The notes: generated from the letters alone by a model not told the origin. DNA of 19,697 bases from CAYZJD01 sp964478455 (GCA_964478455.1 CAYZJD010000038.1:1-19697), one strand, 5' to 3'; positions 1 through 7,920 are shown, counted from the stretch's first letter. Program-made: numbers and translations.

Positions 1-1398
1 GAGCCGGATCTTGTCTCGGAACGGGTACTCGGTGTCTTCCAGAATCGTCACCGGCACTCCCCCACCCACTTTCGCGTCCACCCGCGATGGCCCGTAGGCG
101 ACCGCGGCCAAGCCCTCTTCGCGCGTCGCCATCCACAGGTGAGAGACGAACTTCGGCCAGCCCTGGTGCATGTTCGACGTGCAGCAGCCGAAGTTCGGCT
201 CCAGGCCAAAGATGTTTGAGTCCGGGCCGTTGGTGGTCCAGTTGCGCTGCTTGTCGATGCTGCACATCACCTGGTTGGCCTGCTGGTCGTACTGATGGGC
301 CCACATGTCGGCCTTGAAGGTGGCCGGCAGCGCGTTGAACGCGATCCGCTCGAGGCGGTCGCCGAAGGCCGGGTCGCCGAGTATGGCGACCAACTGCTCG
401 AGGGAGAACATCCCTTCGACCACCGCGCACAACTCCGTGCCTTGCGATGGGTCGAGCCCGGCGTAGTGCTCGTCGCCGGCATGCACGCCGTTGGCCTGAC
501 CGTGATAGCGGTCCATCACATCCAGCAACTGGTAGATCGCTTTGCGGTCGGAAGGATCGCCCGAGATCTGCCACCAGACGGCCGAGGTCTTCAGCGCCAT
601 CGCGTTGTTGACGACGTGGGTCTTCAGCGTCGCCTCGCCGCGCGTCACCTTCTGGGTGAAGCGGAAGGCGGCGAAGTGAGCTTTCCAATCGAAGGCCTGG
701 CGGTGCAGGGCGCGCGCTAGGTCCAGCAGCTCGCCGTCGCCGGTGCGGTTGTACAGCCAGAGGATGCTCAACACCTGATCGGCCCAGCGATACGAAGCCC
801 ACTCCACCAGAGGCCGCTCGGAGGCATGCCGGAGGTGATACTTCAAGTACCTCGTCATCAAAGGGATGACTCGCGGATCGCCAGTCGCCTCCTGGTACTG
901 GGTGAGCACTTTGAGCATCACCATGTTGGGCCACCAGTCGGTGGCCTGCCATTCGTGCGCGAATTTGCCTTTGTTCGGATCGGGCCCGATGGCGCCGTTG
1001 GCCCGCTGGTTGGAGAGCGTCCATTCCACCCACGTCCGCGCCTTGGCGATCAGCCGCTCGTCACCCAGCAGCCAAGCCAGCGGCACGAGCCCGTCGAGGT
1101 AGTAGGGACCGCGCTCCCAGCTTTCTCCGGCGCCGCCCAGCCAGCCGCTGTTGGGCCCGAGATCGGGCCAGAACTCGTCGAGGTGGCCGGTCAGACCGTC
1201 CGCCTGGATCCGAAGCTGCCTGCGCAGCCAGCCGACCGGCTTGATCGAGCCCAGCGGCAGCGGGGCGTACGCGTTCGGCTGGAGCGGGCTGCGGTTCCAG
1301 GTCACCTGACCCGCCGCGAGCTGGCCCTCCGGGGCCGCTCCGCGGACAACCGCAAGCGCGGACCCGGCAAGAGAAGAGAGGAAATGGCGACGGTTCAC
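1..1398 (-). CDS. GH127 (DUF1680) beta-L-arabinofuranosidase-like enzyme, Tat-exported, 3' end outside window
   Basis: The reading frame is open from a GTG at 1398 to the window edge (466 codons), so the C-terminus is missing. Residues 1-20 form a twin-arginine signal (NRRHFLSSLAG) followed by an Ala-rich stretch, predicting export of the folded enzyme. The family is recognised by Glu322-Leu-Cys324 and the Cys405-Cys406 pair in an FGCCTSNMHQG motif. In characterised GH127 enzymes (HypBA1) a Glu, a nearby Cys and two adjacent Cys bind zinc, and one of the paired Cys is the nucleophile. The residues and their spacing here fit an active enzyme. The family removes beta-L-arabinofuranose or related sugars from plant glycans; the true substrate cannot be read from sequence. 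No good Shine-Dalgarno precedes the GTG, but it is the start that places the Tat motif at the N-terminus. The gene is divergent from the PLP enzyme gene, with 38 bp between. Confidence 0.85.
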   Translation of the reverse strand, partial: MNRRHFLSSLAGSALAVVRGAAPEGQLAAGQVTWNRSPLQPNAYAPLPLGSIKPVGWLRRQLRIQADGLTGHLDEFWPDLGPNSGWLGGAGESWERGPYYLDGLVPLAWLLGDERLIAKARTWVEWTLSNQRANGAIGPDPNKGKFAHEWQATDWWPNMVMLKVLTQYQEATGDPRVIPLMTRYLKYHLRHASERPLVEWASYRWADQVLSILWLYNRTGDGELLDLARALHRQAFDWKAHFAAFRFTQKVTRGEATLKTHVVNNAMALKTSAVWWQISGDPSDRKAIYQLLDVMDRYHGQANGVHAGDEHYAGLDPSQGTELCAVVEGMFSLEQLVAILGDPAFGDRLERIAFNALPATFKADMWAHQYDQQANQVMCSIDKQRNWTTNGPDSNIFGLEPNFGCCTSNMHQGWPKFVSHLWMATREEGLAAVAYGPSRVDAKVGGGVPVTILEDTEYPFRDKIRL

Positions 1399-1436
1399 GG
1401 CGGAATCAAAGTACCATAGTGGTCGGGTTTTCTGCC

Positions 1437-2678
1437 ATGCCTGCGCGAAGGACTTTCCTGCGGACTTTGTCCGGTCTGCCGCTTGCCGGAGGCCTCGTCA
1501 ACGCACAGCCGGAGCGGCGCGCCGGCGCTGCGCGCAACTACCTGCGCGAGCTCGGCGTCAAGCCGATTATCAACGCCGCCGGCCACTACACGATGTTCAC
1601 CGGCTCGCTGATGCCTCCGGAGGCCGTGCGCGCCCTGGCGAGCCTCGCGGTGGTCTATGTGCGCTTGGACGAACTGCACGACGCGGTGGGAGCGAGAATC
1701 GCTTCCCTGCTCGGCTGCGAGGCGGCGATGGTCACGTCAGGCGCCGCGGCGGCTCTCGCCCTTGGAACCGCGGCCTGCATCACCGGCACGGACCCCGAGA
1801 AGATCCGGCGCTTTCCGGACCTCACCGGGATGAAGAACGAGGTGATCATCCAGAAGGCCCACCGCTTCCCGTATGACCACTCGGTGCGTGTGTGCGGCGT
1901 GCGCTTGGTGGAAGTGGAGACCGCCGAGGAACTGGAAGCTGCCATCCATCCTCGCACGGCGCTGCTGCTGTTCCTCAACAAAGCCGAGAGGCTCGGCCGC
2001 ATCCGCCGCACCGAGTTCGTCGCGCTCAGCAAGAAGCATGGAGTTCCTACGTTCAACGACGCAGCCGCCGACGTTCCGCCCGCGGGCAACCTCACCGAGT
2101 ACACCCGCATGGGTTTCGATCTGGTGACTTTTTCCGGGGGCAAGGGGCTGCGCGGCCCGCAAAGCGCCGGACTGCTCCTTGGGCGCAAGGACCTGATCCG
2201 CGCCGCGCGGATGAACACCTCTCCCAACAGCGACACGTTTGGGCGCGGCTTCAAGGTGAACAAGGAAGAGATGGTGGCGATGCTGGTCGCGCTCGAGCAG
2301 TACCTCAAGCGCGACCACGACGCGGATTGGCGGAACTGGCAGCGCAACATCACTCTGATCGCCTCCGATCTCAAGGGCCTGCCGGGCGTTTCCACCGAGC
2401 CCTTCATCCCGGAGATTGCCAACGAAGTTCCGCACCTGCGCATTCGCTGGGACGGGGAAGCGACGGGGCTAACGGCCGCCGAAGTCATGAGACGGCTCCG
2501 GGAGGGCACGCCGCCGATCGAGCCTGTTCCCGAACCGTACGTTCCCGGCACAGTGGAAATCGCATCCTGGACGCTGACGCCGAGGGAGGCGAGAATCGTG
2601 GCCGCCCGCCTGCGCGAAATCTTCCTGGCACCCCGGCGTCTGGAACGAGCCGGCCGCCCGGACCGGATTTCCGCATGA
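1437..2678 (+). CDS. SelA-fold PLP-dependent enzyme with Tat signal (glucosaminate-6-phosphate ammonia-lyase-like)
   Basis: The 413-residue product belongs to the SelA/DgaE-like fold-type I PLP group, often annotated as an aminotransferase class V-fold protein. It has the N-terminal core LGVKPIINAAGHYT, a glycine/alanine-rich PLP-phosphate region (MVTSGAAAALALG) and the probable Schiff-base lysine Lys236 in FSGGKGLRGPQSAG. Relatives catalyse beta-elimination on amino sugars or amino acids, or selenocysteyl-tRNA formation; the substrate here is unknown. The start at 1437 gives MPARRTFLRTLSG followed by a hydrophobic stretch, a good twin-arginine signal. A GTG at 1419 would add six residues in front. 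An exported PLP enzyme is unusual, but Tat moves folded, cofactor-loaded proteins. Its divergent neighbour, a Tat-exported glycosidase, suggests a shared role in extracytoplasmic sugar breakdown (inference). The stop overlaps a possible start of the next gene (ATGA). Confidence 0.82.
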   Translation: MPARRTFLRTLSGLPLAGGLVNAQPERRAGAARNYLRELGVKPIINAAGHYTMFTGSLMPPEAVRALASLAVVYVRLDELHDAVGARIASLLGCEAAMVTSGAAAALALGTAACITGTDPEKIRRFPDLTGMKNEVIIQKAHRFPYDHSVRVCGVRLVEVETAEELEAAIHPRTALLLFLNKAERLGRIRRTEFVALSKKHGVPTFNDAAADVPPAGNLTEYTRMGFDLVTFSGGKGLRGPQSAGLLLGRKDLIRAARMNTSPNSDTFGRGFKVNKEEMVAMLVALEQYLKRDHDADWRNWQRNITLIASDLKGLPGVSTEPFIPEIANEVPHLRIRWDGEATGLTAAEVMRRLREGTPPIEPVPEPYVPGTVEIASWTLTPREARIVAARLREIFLAPRRLERAGRPDRISA

Positions 2679-3343
2679 GTTCTCAACGCCGGAGCGTGGT
2701 TTTGCGTCATACCACAATGATGAGGTGCGGGCTGCTGACGCTCGCTTGCGCCGTTCTTGCGTCGGCGGGGGAGTATGCCGTTCTGGCGAGCGGCTTGCGG
2801 CTTTACGCCGATCGCCATGAAGTACTTCCGGATGCCATTCGGCTCCACGTCAAGGAAGGTTCCATTGAGCTTCCCCGGGACCAGGTGCTTGGCTTTGAGG
2901 TCGAGGAATATACGGCCCCGGCGCCCGAGCCAGTTCAACGTGCGCCTCAGCCGCCTTCCGCCGCCGAGTTGATCGAGCAAGCCGCACTGCGGCACGGTCT
3001 GCCGTCGGGGTTTCTTCACAGTGTCGCCCAAGCGGAATCCGGACTTCGGCAGGAGGCCGTGTCCAGTAAAGGTGCGATCGGCGTGATGCAACTCATGCCG
3101 GCCACGGCGAGGGAACTCGGCGCCGATCCGCACAACCTGGACGAGAATATTGACGCCGGCACTCGGTATCTGACGGACCTTCTGCTGAAGTACCAAAACG
3201 ATCCCTACCAGGTGCGCAAGGCGCTGGCTGCTTACAACGCCGGTCCGGCGGCGGTGGACCGGCACAACGGCATCCCGCCCTACCCTGAAACGCAACGCTA
3301 CGTCAAGAAGGTAATTGAGCAGTACCGGAAGAACGGCCGCTAA
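2675..3343 (+). CDS. SLT-family lytic transglycosylase
   Basis: This small exported murein hydrolase cleaves the glycan strand between MurNAc and GlcNAc, forming 1,6-anhydro ends. The C-terminal ~140 residues form a compact SLT domain. It has the catalytic Glu121 in AQAESGLRQEA, the GVMQLMPATARELG motif, the NIDAGTRYL segment and the AAYNAGPAAV motif, all in the usual order. Residues 15-32 (MMRCGLLTLACAVLASAG) look like a signal peptide. They are followed by a short beta-rich region and a Pro/Ala linker. The ATG at 2675 overlaps the preceding stop by 4 nt and implies coupling. The in-frame ATGs at 2717 and 2720 give a more conventional signal peptide, and neither choice has a strong ribosome site. 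The catalytic motifs are intact, so I expect activity. No specific subfamily name can be given. Confidence 0.85.
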   Translation: MSSQRRSVVLRHTTMMRCGLLTLACAVLASAGEYAVLASGLRLYADRHEVLPDAIRLHVKEGSIELPRDQVLGFEVEEYTAPAPEPVQRAPQPPSAAELIEQAALRHGLPSGFLHSVAQAESGLRQEAVSSKGAIGVMQLMPATARELGADPHNLDENIDAGTRYLTDLLLKYQNDPYQVRKALAAYNAGPAAVDRHNGIPPYPETQRYVKKVIEQYRKNGR

Positions 3344-3352
3344 GCGGTCTGC

Positions 3353-3492
3353 CATCCCGCCGGCAGGCGTGGCGCGCAAGACTGCGCCCTCCACACCCGG
3401 TCAGGCTCAGGGGCAGGAGTCCAGCAACTCCAGAGGCAGACGGAAGCGTCTGCCCCACCCATCCCGCCGGCAAGACTGCGCGCTTCACACCC
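3353..3492. repeat. Imperfect direct repeat flanking a perfect hairpin (REP-like)
   Basis: In the 203-bp gap after the transglycosylase gene, CATCCCGCCGGCA occurs at 3353-3365 and 3460-3472. A 22-nt block beginning CAAGACTGCG and ending CACACCC occurs at 3377-3398 and 3471-3492 with two mismatches. Between the copies lies a perfect 8-bp inverted repeat, GGCAGACG (3435-3442) and CGTCTGCC (3447-3454), around a GAAG loop. There is no T-run, so it is not a standard intrinsic terminator. A dispersed palindromic element is the likeliest reading; other genomic copies cannot be tested here. Confidence 0.6.
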
Positions 3493-3546
3493 ACCCGGCC
3501 TCAGGGAACATACGGGCTGTCCCCACGCTATACTGGAGGGAACCGC

Positions 3547-4782
3547 ATGCCTAGCCGTCTCAAGGTTTCCATCGTGACGCTGTCGGCGTGTTTCGCCGCC
3601 GTGTTGCTGGCGGGCGCGTTAGCGGGTGGCGACACCGGCGACGAGGGCGCCTACCGGCAGATGAAGGTCTTCACCGAAGTGCTCCAGCGGATCAAGAGCG
3701 AATACGTGGAGGAACCGGACCTCAAGAGCGTGACTCTCGGCGCGTTGAACGGGCTGCTCGAATCGATCGATCCGTTTGCCAGTTACCTCAACACCGATCA
3801 GTTCAAGCTCTATCAGAAACAGAAGGATTCCGCCATGGCCGACGTGGGCCTTGTGCTGGCCAAGCGCTACGGTTACGTCACCATCGTCAGCGCATTGCCG
3901 GGCTCACCGGCCGCCAAGGCCGGCCTTGCCACCGGCGATCTGATCGAGAGCATTAAGGGCGTGGCCACACGGGACATGCCGCTCGCTTACGCCGAGATCC
4001 TGCTGAAAGGAGAACCGGGCTCCAAGATTGGACTCACTCTGCTCCGGATGCGCAGCCCCGAGCCGCAGACCGTCGAGTTGACTCGCGCCGTCGTGTCCGT
4101 TCCGCTGGTGACGGCACGGATGCTGCCCGACGGGATCGGCTACATCCGGCCGCACACGCTGGCCAGCGGGAAGGCGAAGGAAGTAGCGGCCGCGATCGCA
4201 GGACTTGAAAAGCAGGGGGCCAAGGGCCTGGTGCTGGACCTCCGGCATTGCGCCACCGGCGAGTCGGAGGAAGGCATCGCTTTGGCCAGCCTGTTCCTCG
4301 AAAGCGGCCTGGTGACATACCTTCAGGGTCAGCGGTTCGAGCGCAAGGACTATCTCGCCGATCCGGCGAGGCAGATTACGCGGCTGCCGCTGGTGGTGAC
4401 CACCAACCGGGGCACGGCCGACGGCGCGGAGATCGCCGCCGCAGCCCTGCTGGAGAACAAGCGGGCCGAAGTTGTCGGCGAACGCACGTTCGGCGATGCC
4501 GCCCTCCGCCGGCCGATCACCATGGACGACGGCGGCGCAATCATTTTGTCCATCGCGAAGTATCACTCTCCGCAAGGCAAGGCGATCCAGGACACGGGTG
4601 TGGTACCCTCTGTGCCTTTCGTCGAAGCGGAGCCTTTCCTCGAAGAACCGGAAGAGGAAACACCGGAACGGCCTCGCGTTCCTGAAACCGAACGGCGGCC
4701 GGAAGAAGACAACCTGCTTAAGAAAGCCATTGAGGTCCTTACGAAGTCCGCGCCCCAGACGGCGGGCGTCGTGGCGAGGTAG
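3547..4782 (+). CDS. S41/CtpA-like PDZ protein with replaced catalytic residues (predicted pseudoprotease)
   Basis: The 411-residue protein has the layout of carboxy-terminal processing proteases. It shows a signal or anchor segment (about 6-26), the N-terminal helical region ending in SIDPFASYL, a PDZ domain (about 98-168) and an S41 core (about 185-345). A Glu/Pro-rich tail follows. The catalytic positions are changed. Aligning on the E of the SASxSE motif and on FGKG, the nucleophile position is Asp292 (GTADGAE) and the general-base Lys position is Asp317 (TFGDAAL). These are exactly 25 residues apart, as Ser452 and Lys477 are in E. coli Prc. The Gln four residues later is Arg321. Each Ser/Lys-to-Asp change needs at least two base changes, so a single sequencing error is unlikely. 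The fold motifs around them (VVGERTFG, KYHSPQGKAIQDTGVVPSV) remain. I infer an inactive periplasmic peptide-binding or scaffold protein. GGAGGG at 3535-3540 is its ribosome site; fmdB follows after 9 nt. Confidence 0.85.
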   Translation: MPSRLKVSIVTLSACFAAVLLAGALAGGDTGDEGAYRQMKVFTEVLQRIKSEYVEEPDLKSVTLGALNGLLESIDPFASYLNTDQFKLYQKQKDSAMADVGLVLAKRYGYVTIVSALPGSPAAKAGLATGDLIESIKGVATRDMPLAYAEILLKGEPGSKIGLTLLRMRSPEPQTVELTRAVVSVPLVTARMLPDGIGYIRPHTLASGKAKEVAAAIAGLEKQGAKGLVLDLRHCATGESEEGIALASLFLESGLVTYLQGQRFERKDYLADPARQITRLPLVVTTNRGTADGAEIAAAALLENKRAEVVGERTFGDAALRRPITMDDGGAIILSIAKYHSPQGKAIQDTGVVPSVPFVEAEPFLEEPEEETPERPRVPETERRPEEDNLLKKAIEVLTKSAPQTAGVVAR

Positions 4783-4791
4783 AGCGCGGGC

Positions 4792-5085
4792 ATGCCACTT
4801 TACGAGTACAAGTGTGAATCCTGCGGAAGCGTGTTTAAAGTTCTCCAGAAGTTCTCGGATGAACCGCTGACCGTTCACAAGGACTGTGGCGGGCCGCTGG
4901 AGCGCCTCATCTCAGCTCCGGCGCTCCAGTTCAAGGGCTCCGGCTGGTATATCACCGACTACGCGCGCAGTTCAGCAAAGAGCGAAAGCTCGGACAAGAG
5001 CAAGCCGGAGGGCGGCTCCAAGGAATCCCCGAAGAGCGAAGCCAAGCCGTCCAAGCCGTCGCAATCGAAGGAATCGAAGAACTGA
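4792..5085 (+). CDS. FmdB-family zinc-ribbon protein
   Basis: This 97-residue protein has the FmdB/putative regulatory protein zinc ribbon at its N-terminus: MPLYEYKCESCG, then ISAPALQFKGSGWYITDY, both family hallmarks. Metal ligands visible are Cys8, Cys11 and Cys32. The fourth ligand, normally a Cys three residues before the last one, is His29 (HKDCGG), so the site would be Cys2-His-Cys. The C-terminal ~40 residues are low-complexity, rich in Ser, Lys, Glu and Pro, as is common in this family. The biochemical role of the family is not settled. The start lies 9 nt after the S41-like gene on the same strand, so the two are probably cotranscribed. Confidence 0.88.
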   Translation: MPLYEYKCESCGSVFKVLQKFSDEPLTVHKDCGGPLERLISAPALQFKGSGWYITDYARSSAKSESSDKSKPEGGSKESPKSEAKPSKPSQSKESKN

Positions 5086-5129
5086 CCGCGAGAGCCGGGC
5101 AAGCCGGGAGACGGATGCGCCTCTCGCGG
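5086..5129. terminator. Inverted repeat between convergent genes, possible bidirectional terminator
   Basis: CCGCGAGAG (5086-5094), immediately after the fmdB stop, is perfectly complementary to CTCTCGCGG (5121-5129), with a 26-nt loop. It lies in the short gap between the convergent fmdB and symporter genes, where a terminator for both strands is expected. There is no U-tract on either strand, so factor-independent activity is uncertain. Confidence 0.4.
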
Positions 5130-5151
5130 AAATCGGGGATTGCGTAGCCTG

Positions 5152-6339
5152 TCACCGGTTTTGTTCCCAGCGGGCGATGACGGCGGCGGCCAGGCAGTTG
5201 CCCAGCACGTTCACCGAGGTGCGGGCCATGTCCAGCACGGCGTCGATGCCAAGCAGAACCGCGACTCCCTCCATCGGCAACTGAAAGGTTGCCAGCGTTC
5301 CGGCCAGAACCACCAGGGCCGCCCGCGGAACGCCGGCCACACCCTTGCTGGTCAGCATCAGCGTCAGCATCATCGCGAGTTGCTGCCAGAGTGACAGCCC
5401 GATGCCGGCCGCCTGCGCGACAAAGACGGAGGCGAGCGAAAGATACAGCGTGCTGCCATCCAGATTGAAGCTGTAGCCGGTCGGGATGACGAAGGAGACG
5501 ATGTGCTTCGGCACGCCGAAGCGCTCCATGTTCTCGAGCGCGCGAGGCAGCGCCGCTTCGCTCGAGGCCGTCGAGAAGGCAATGAGGAACGGCTCGCGAG
5601 CGGCGCGATAGAAGCGCCCGAGCGGGATGCGCACCAGCGCCACAACCGCGCCGAGGACGGCTGCCACGAACAGCGCCTGCGCGGCGTACATTGTCAGAAC
5701 CAGCTTGCCGAGGCTCCACAGCACGCCGCCGCCCTTGCCGCCGACGGTGACCGCCATGGCCGCGCAGACGCCCAGCGGCGCCAGCCACATGACGTAGCCG
5801 GTGTACTTGAACATCACCTCCGCGAGCGACTGGGCGAAGTCGACCACGGGTTTCCCTTTGGTTCCCGCGGCGGCGCAAGCGGCGCCGAACACCAGAGAAA
5901 AGACCACGATTTGCAGCACCTCGCCGCGGGCCATCGCCTCGGTGATGCTCGCCGGAAAGACATGCTCGAGAAACGAGGCGGCCGACGGGGGCGGGCCAAC
6001 GGAAGCGGCCTCGGCGGCCACCGTCTCGAGCTTCATGCCCTCGCCCGGTTTCACGAGGTTAACGGCGCCCAACCCCAGGAACAGCGCGACGGTCGTCACG
6101 ACTTCGAAGTAGACCACCGCCTTCAGGCCAATGCGGCCCATCGCCTTCATGGAGCCTGTTCCGGCGACGCCATAGACCAGTGTGGCGAACAGCAGCGGCG
6201 CAACGATCGACTTGATGAGCCGCAGGAAAATGGCGCTGAGCGGCGCGAGCTTGACCGCGAAGGCGGGAACGGCCAGGCCGAGCGCGGCCCCGGCCGCCAT
6301 GCCGAGGAAGATCCAGCCGGTGAGCGAGATCCGCCTCAC
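5152..6339 (-). CDS. DAACS-family dicarboxylate/amino acid:cation symporter (DctA/GltP-like)
   Basis: The 395-residue inner-membrane carrier couples uptake of C4-dicarboxylates or acidic amino acids to protons or sodium. Family signatures are present: a serine-rich hairpin motif (STASSEAALPRAL), the GYSFNLDGSTLYL segment matching the NMDGT region, and DMARTSVNVLGN in the last helix. These form the substrate and cation sites. Hydrophobic segments fit the eight-helix, two-hairpin fold. The GTG at 6339 gives the N-terminus VRRISLTGWIFLG and overlaps the nadK stop by 4 nt. The same frame stays open upstream to an ATG at 6432, but that would extend far into nadK without family-like sequence. It is the last gene of the xseB operon, an unusual partner for nadK. 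Its exact substrate is not readable. Confidence 0.88.
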   Translation of the reverse strand: MRRISLTGWIFLGMAAGAALGLAVPAFAVKLAPLSAIFLRLIKSIVAPLLFATLVYGVAGTGSMKAMGRIGLKAVVYFEVVTTVALFLGLGAVNLVKPGEGMKLETVAAEAASVGPPPSAASFLEHVFPASITEAMARGEVLQIVVFSLVFGAACAAAGTKGKPVVDFAQSLAEVMFKYTGYVMWLAPLGVCAAMAVTVGGKGGGVLWSLGKLVLTMYAAQALFVAAVLGAVVALVRIPLGRFYRAAREPFLIAFSTASSEAALPRALENMERFGVPKHIVSFVIPTGYSFNLDGSTLYLSLASVFVAQAAGIGLSLWQQLAMMLTLMLTSKGVAGVPRAALVVLAGTLATFQLPMEGVAVLLGIDAVLDMARTSVNVLGNCLAAAVIARWEQNR

Positions 6340-7199
6340 CGTTCGCCCCACTTGAGCTTCTTCCGCAGGACATCGAAGAACAGCATGCGCGGCGGGCGAA
6401 TCAACTGGAGGTGGTGCCTGGAGCTGCGGCACACCACGCGGTCGTTTCGCCTCAGCGGCTCGCCCACCTGCCCGTCGATGGTGAGATAGGTTTCGCCATC
6501 GCCTCCGTGGTTGAGGATGGTGATCACGCTCGTGTCGGGCACGATGACCGGCCGGTTGGTCAGCATGTGCGGGCAGATCGGCGTGATCGACAGCGCCGCC
6601 ACCTGTGGGAAGATGATCGGGCCGCCGGCCGAGAGCGAGTAGGCGGTGGAACCGGTCGGAGTGCTTACGATCAACCCGTCCGCCTTGTAGTCGCAGACGA
6701 AGTGCGCGTCGACGTGGGTCTCGAGGTCAATCATGCGCGCGATGGAGGCCTTGGTGAGCACCACGTCGTTCAGCGCTTCGTAAGTAGAAACGAGCTGGTC
6801 GTTCCGGAACAGTTCGCAGGCGAGCATGCTCCGCTTTCCGATGCGATGCTCGCCGCGGAAGGCCCGCTCCAGTTCCGGGTAGATCTCGTCCACTGTGATC
6901 GCGGTGAGGAAGCCGAGTCCTCCGATGTTCACCGCGAACAGCGGCACTTCCCTGCCCCCGATGGCGCGGGCCGCCGACAGCAGGGTTCCATCCCCTCCGA
7001 GCACGATGACGAGGTGGCAACCTTCCGGCACTTTGTCGCGCGGGAGGCCGCCGTCCTCGCCGGCGTAGGCGGCGGTGTGTTGGTCGCAGCGGACCTCCAT
7101 GCCGCGTTCGCGCAGCCAGCGCAGCAGCGCGGGGACGACCTCGGCGGCTTTGGCCACGTTCGGCTTAGAGATGATTCCGATCGTCTTCATGACGGGCAT
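6336..7199 (-). CDS. nadK: NAD kinase
   Basis: The 287-residue enzyme phosphorylates NAD to NADP in the cytosol. The catalytic GGDGTLL motif is at residues 68-74. It is followed by NIGGLGFLTA, the ALNDVVL segment (usual form NE/ND) and the DGLIVSTPTGSTAYSLSAGGP block that binds the nucleotide and holds the conserved glycine-rich loop. Length is typical. The ATG at 7199 is preceded by AAGGAG at 10-nt spacing, which favours it over the ATG at 7190. It therefore overlaps the tlyA end by 35 nt. Its own stop overlaps the symporter start. Neighbours tlyA and ispA are common partners of nadK in many bacteria. Confidence 0.95.
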   Translation of the reverse strand: MPVMKTIGIISKPNVAKAAEVVPALLRWLRERGMEVRCDQHTAAYAGEDGGLPRDKVPEGCHLVIVLGGDGTLLSAARAIGGREVPLFAVNIGGLGFLTAITVDEIYPELERAFRGEHRIGKRSMLACELFRNDQLVSTYEALNDVVLTKASIARMIDLETHVDAHFVCDYKADGLIVSTPTGSTAYSLSAGGPIIFPQVAALSITPICPHMLTNRPVIVPDTSVITILNHGGDGETYLTIDGQVGEPLRRNDRVVCRSSRHHLQLIRPPRMLFFDVLRKKLKWGER

Positions 7200-7920
7200 A
7201 TAAGAGGAACTCCTTGTTGCCTTCGGCGCCGGGAAGGGGGCTTTCCATGATAGCGGTCAGCAGGCCGAGCGCGCGCGCCGCCGCCTCCACCCGCTCGCAA
7301 GCCGCCCGGTGCAGCTTCGGGTCGCGCACGATGCCTCCCTTGCCGACCTGGCCGCGTCCCACTTCGAACTGAGGCTTCACCAGCACCACGATCGCCCCGT
7401 GCCAACGCAGCAGGGGGACCATGGCCGGCAAGATCAGCGTCGCCGAGATGAAGCTGACGTCGCAGACGGCCAGATCCACCTGCTCTCCGATGTCCTCGGG
7501 CCGAAGATAGCGTGCGTTGATCCCTTCCCGCACCACCACGCGCGGATCGTTACGCAGCTTCCAGTCAAGCTGGCCGGTCCCCACATCGACGGCATGGACG
7601 CGCGCCGCGCCGCGCTGAAGCAGGCAGTCGGTGAAACCGCCGGTAGAAGCGCCTACGTCGAGGCAGACCTTCCCGGCCACATCGATGCCGAACTGATCGA
7701 GCGCGGCGGCCAGTTTTGCGCCCGCCCGGCTCACAAACGGCAGCGGGCGGACCACCTCGACACGGCAGTCCCCAGAAACGCTCTGACCGGGCTTGGCCGC
7801 CCTCTGCCCGTTCACAAGCACCTGGCCCGCCAGCACCAGCGCCTGGGCCTTCTCCCGGGACTCGGCCAGATGCTTCGCCACCAGCAGGAGGTCGAGCCGC
7901 TGCTTGCGGGCGGTCGTCAT
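7165..7920 (-). CDS. tlyA: TlyA-family rRNA 2'-O-methyltransferase
   Basis: The 251-residue protein has an N-terminal S4 RNA-binding domain (about 7-60; RLDLLLVAKHLAESREKAQ) and an FtsJ-like SAM-dependent methyltransferase domain. The SAM loop LDVGASTGGF is at residues 87-96. The K-D-K-E catalytic set of 2'-O-methyltransferases is visible: Lys69 (RAGAKL), Asp154 (CDVSF), Lys182 (LVKPQFE) and Glu237 (GNKEFLL). Characterised TlyA proteins methylate cytidines in 23S rRNA and, in the long form, in 16S rRNA as well, which affects capreomycin sensitivity; older names call it haemolysin. The start overlaps the ispA stop by 4 nt. Confidence 0.93.
   Translation of the reverse strand: MTTARKQRLDLLLVAKHLAESREKAQALVLAGQVLVNGQRAAKPGQSVSGDCRVEVVRPLPFVSRAGAKLAAALDQFGIDVAGKVCLDVGASTGGFTDCLLQRGAARVHAVDVGTGQLDWKLRNDPRVVVREGINARYLRPEDIGEQVDLAVCDVSFISATLILPAMVPLLRWHGAIVVLVKPQFEVGRGQVGKGGIVRDPKLHRAACERVEAAARALGLLTAIMESPLPGAEGNKEFLLYARHEDDRNHL
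7210..7215 (-). promoter_or_regulatory. Ribosome binding site of nadK inside tlyA
   Basis: AAGGAG on the minus strand lies 10 nt before the ATG at 7199 and within the 3' end of tlyA. It decides the start between the ATGs at 7199 and 7190, because the second would be 19 nt away. Confidence 0.55.

Noticed and set aside
826..1419. Long plus-strand open frame over the left end
   Set aside because: It is antisense to the GH127 gene, whose frame carries the Tat signal and zinc/catalytic motifs.
3529..3534. TATACT as a -10 box for the S41-like gene
   Set aside because: It lies only 12 bp before the ATG, and the ribosome site GGAGGG falls between them, which would be outside the transcript.
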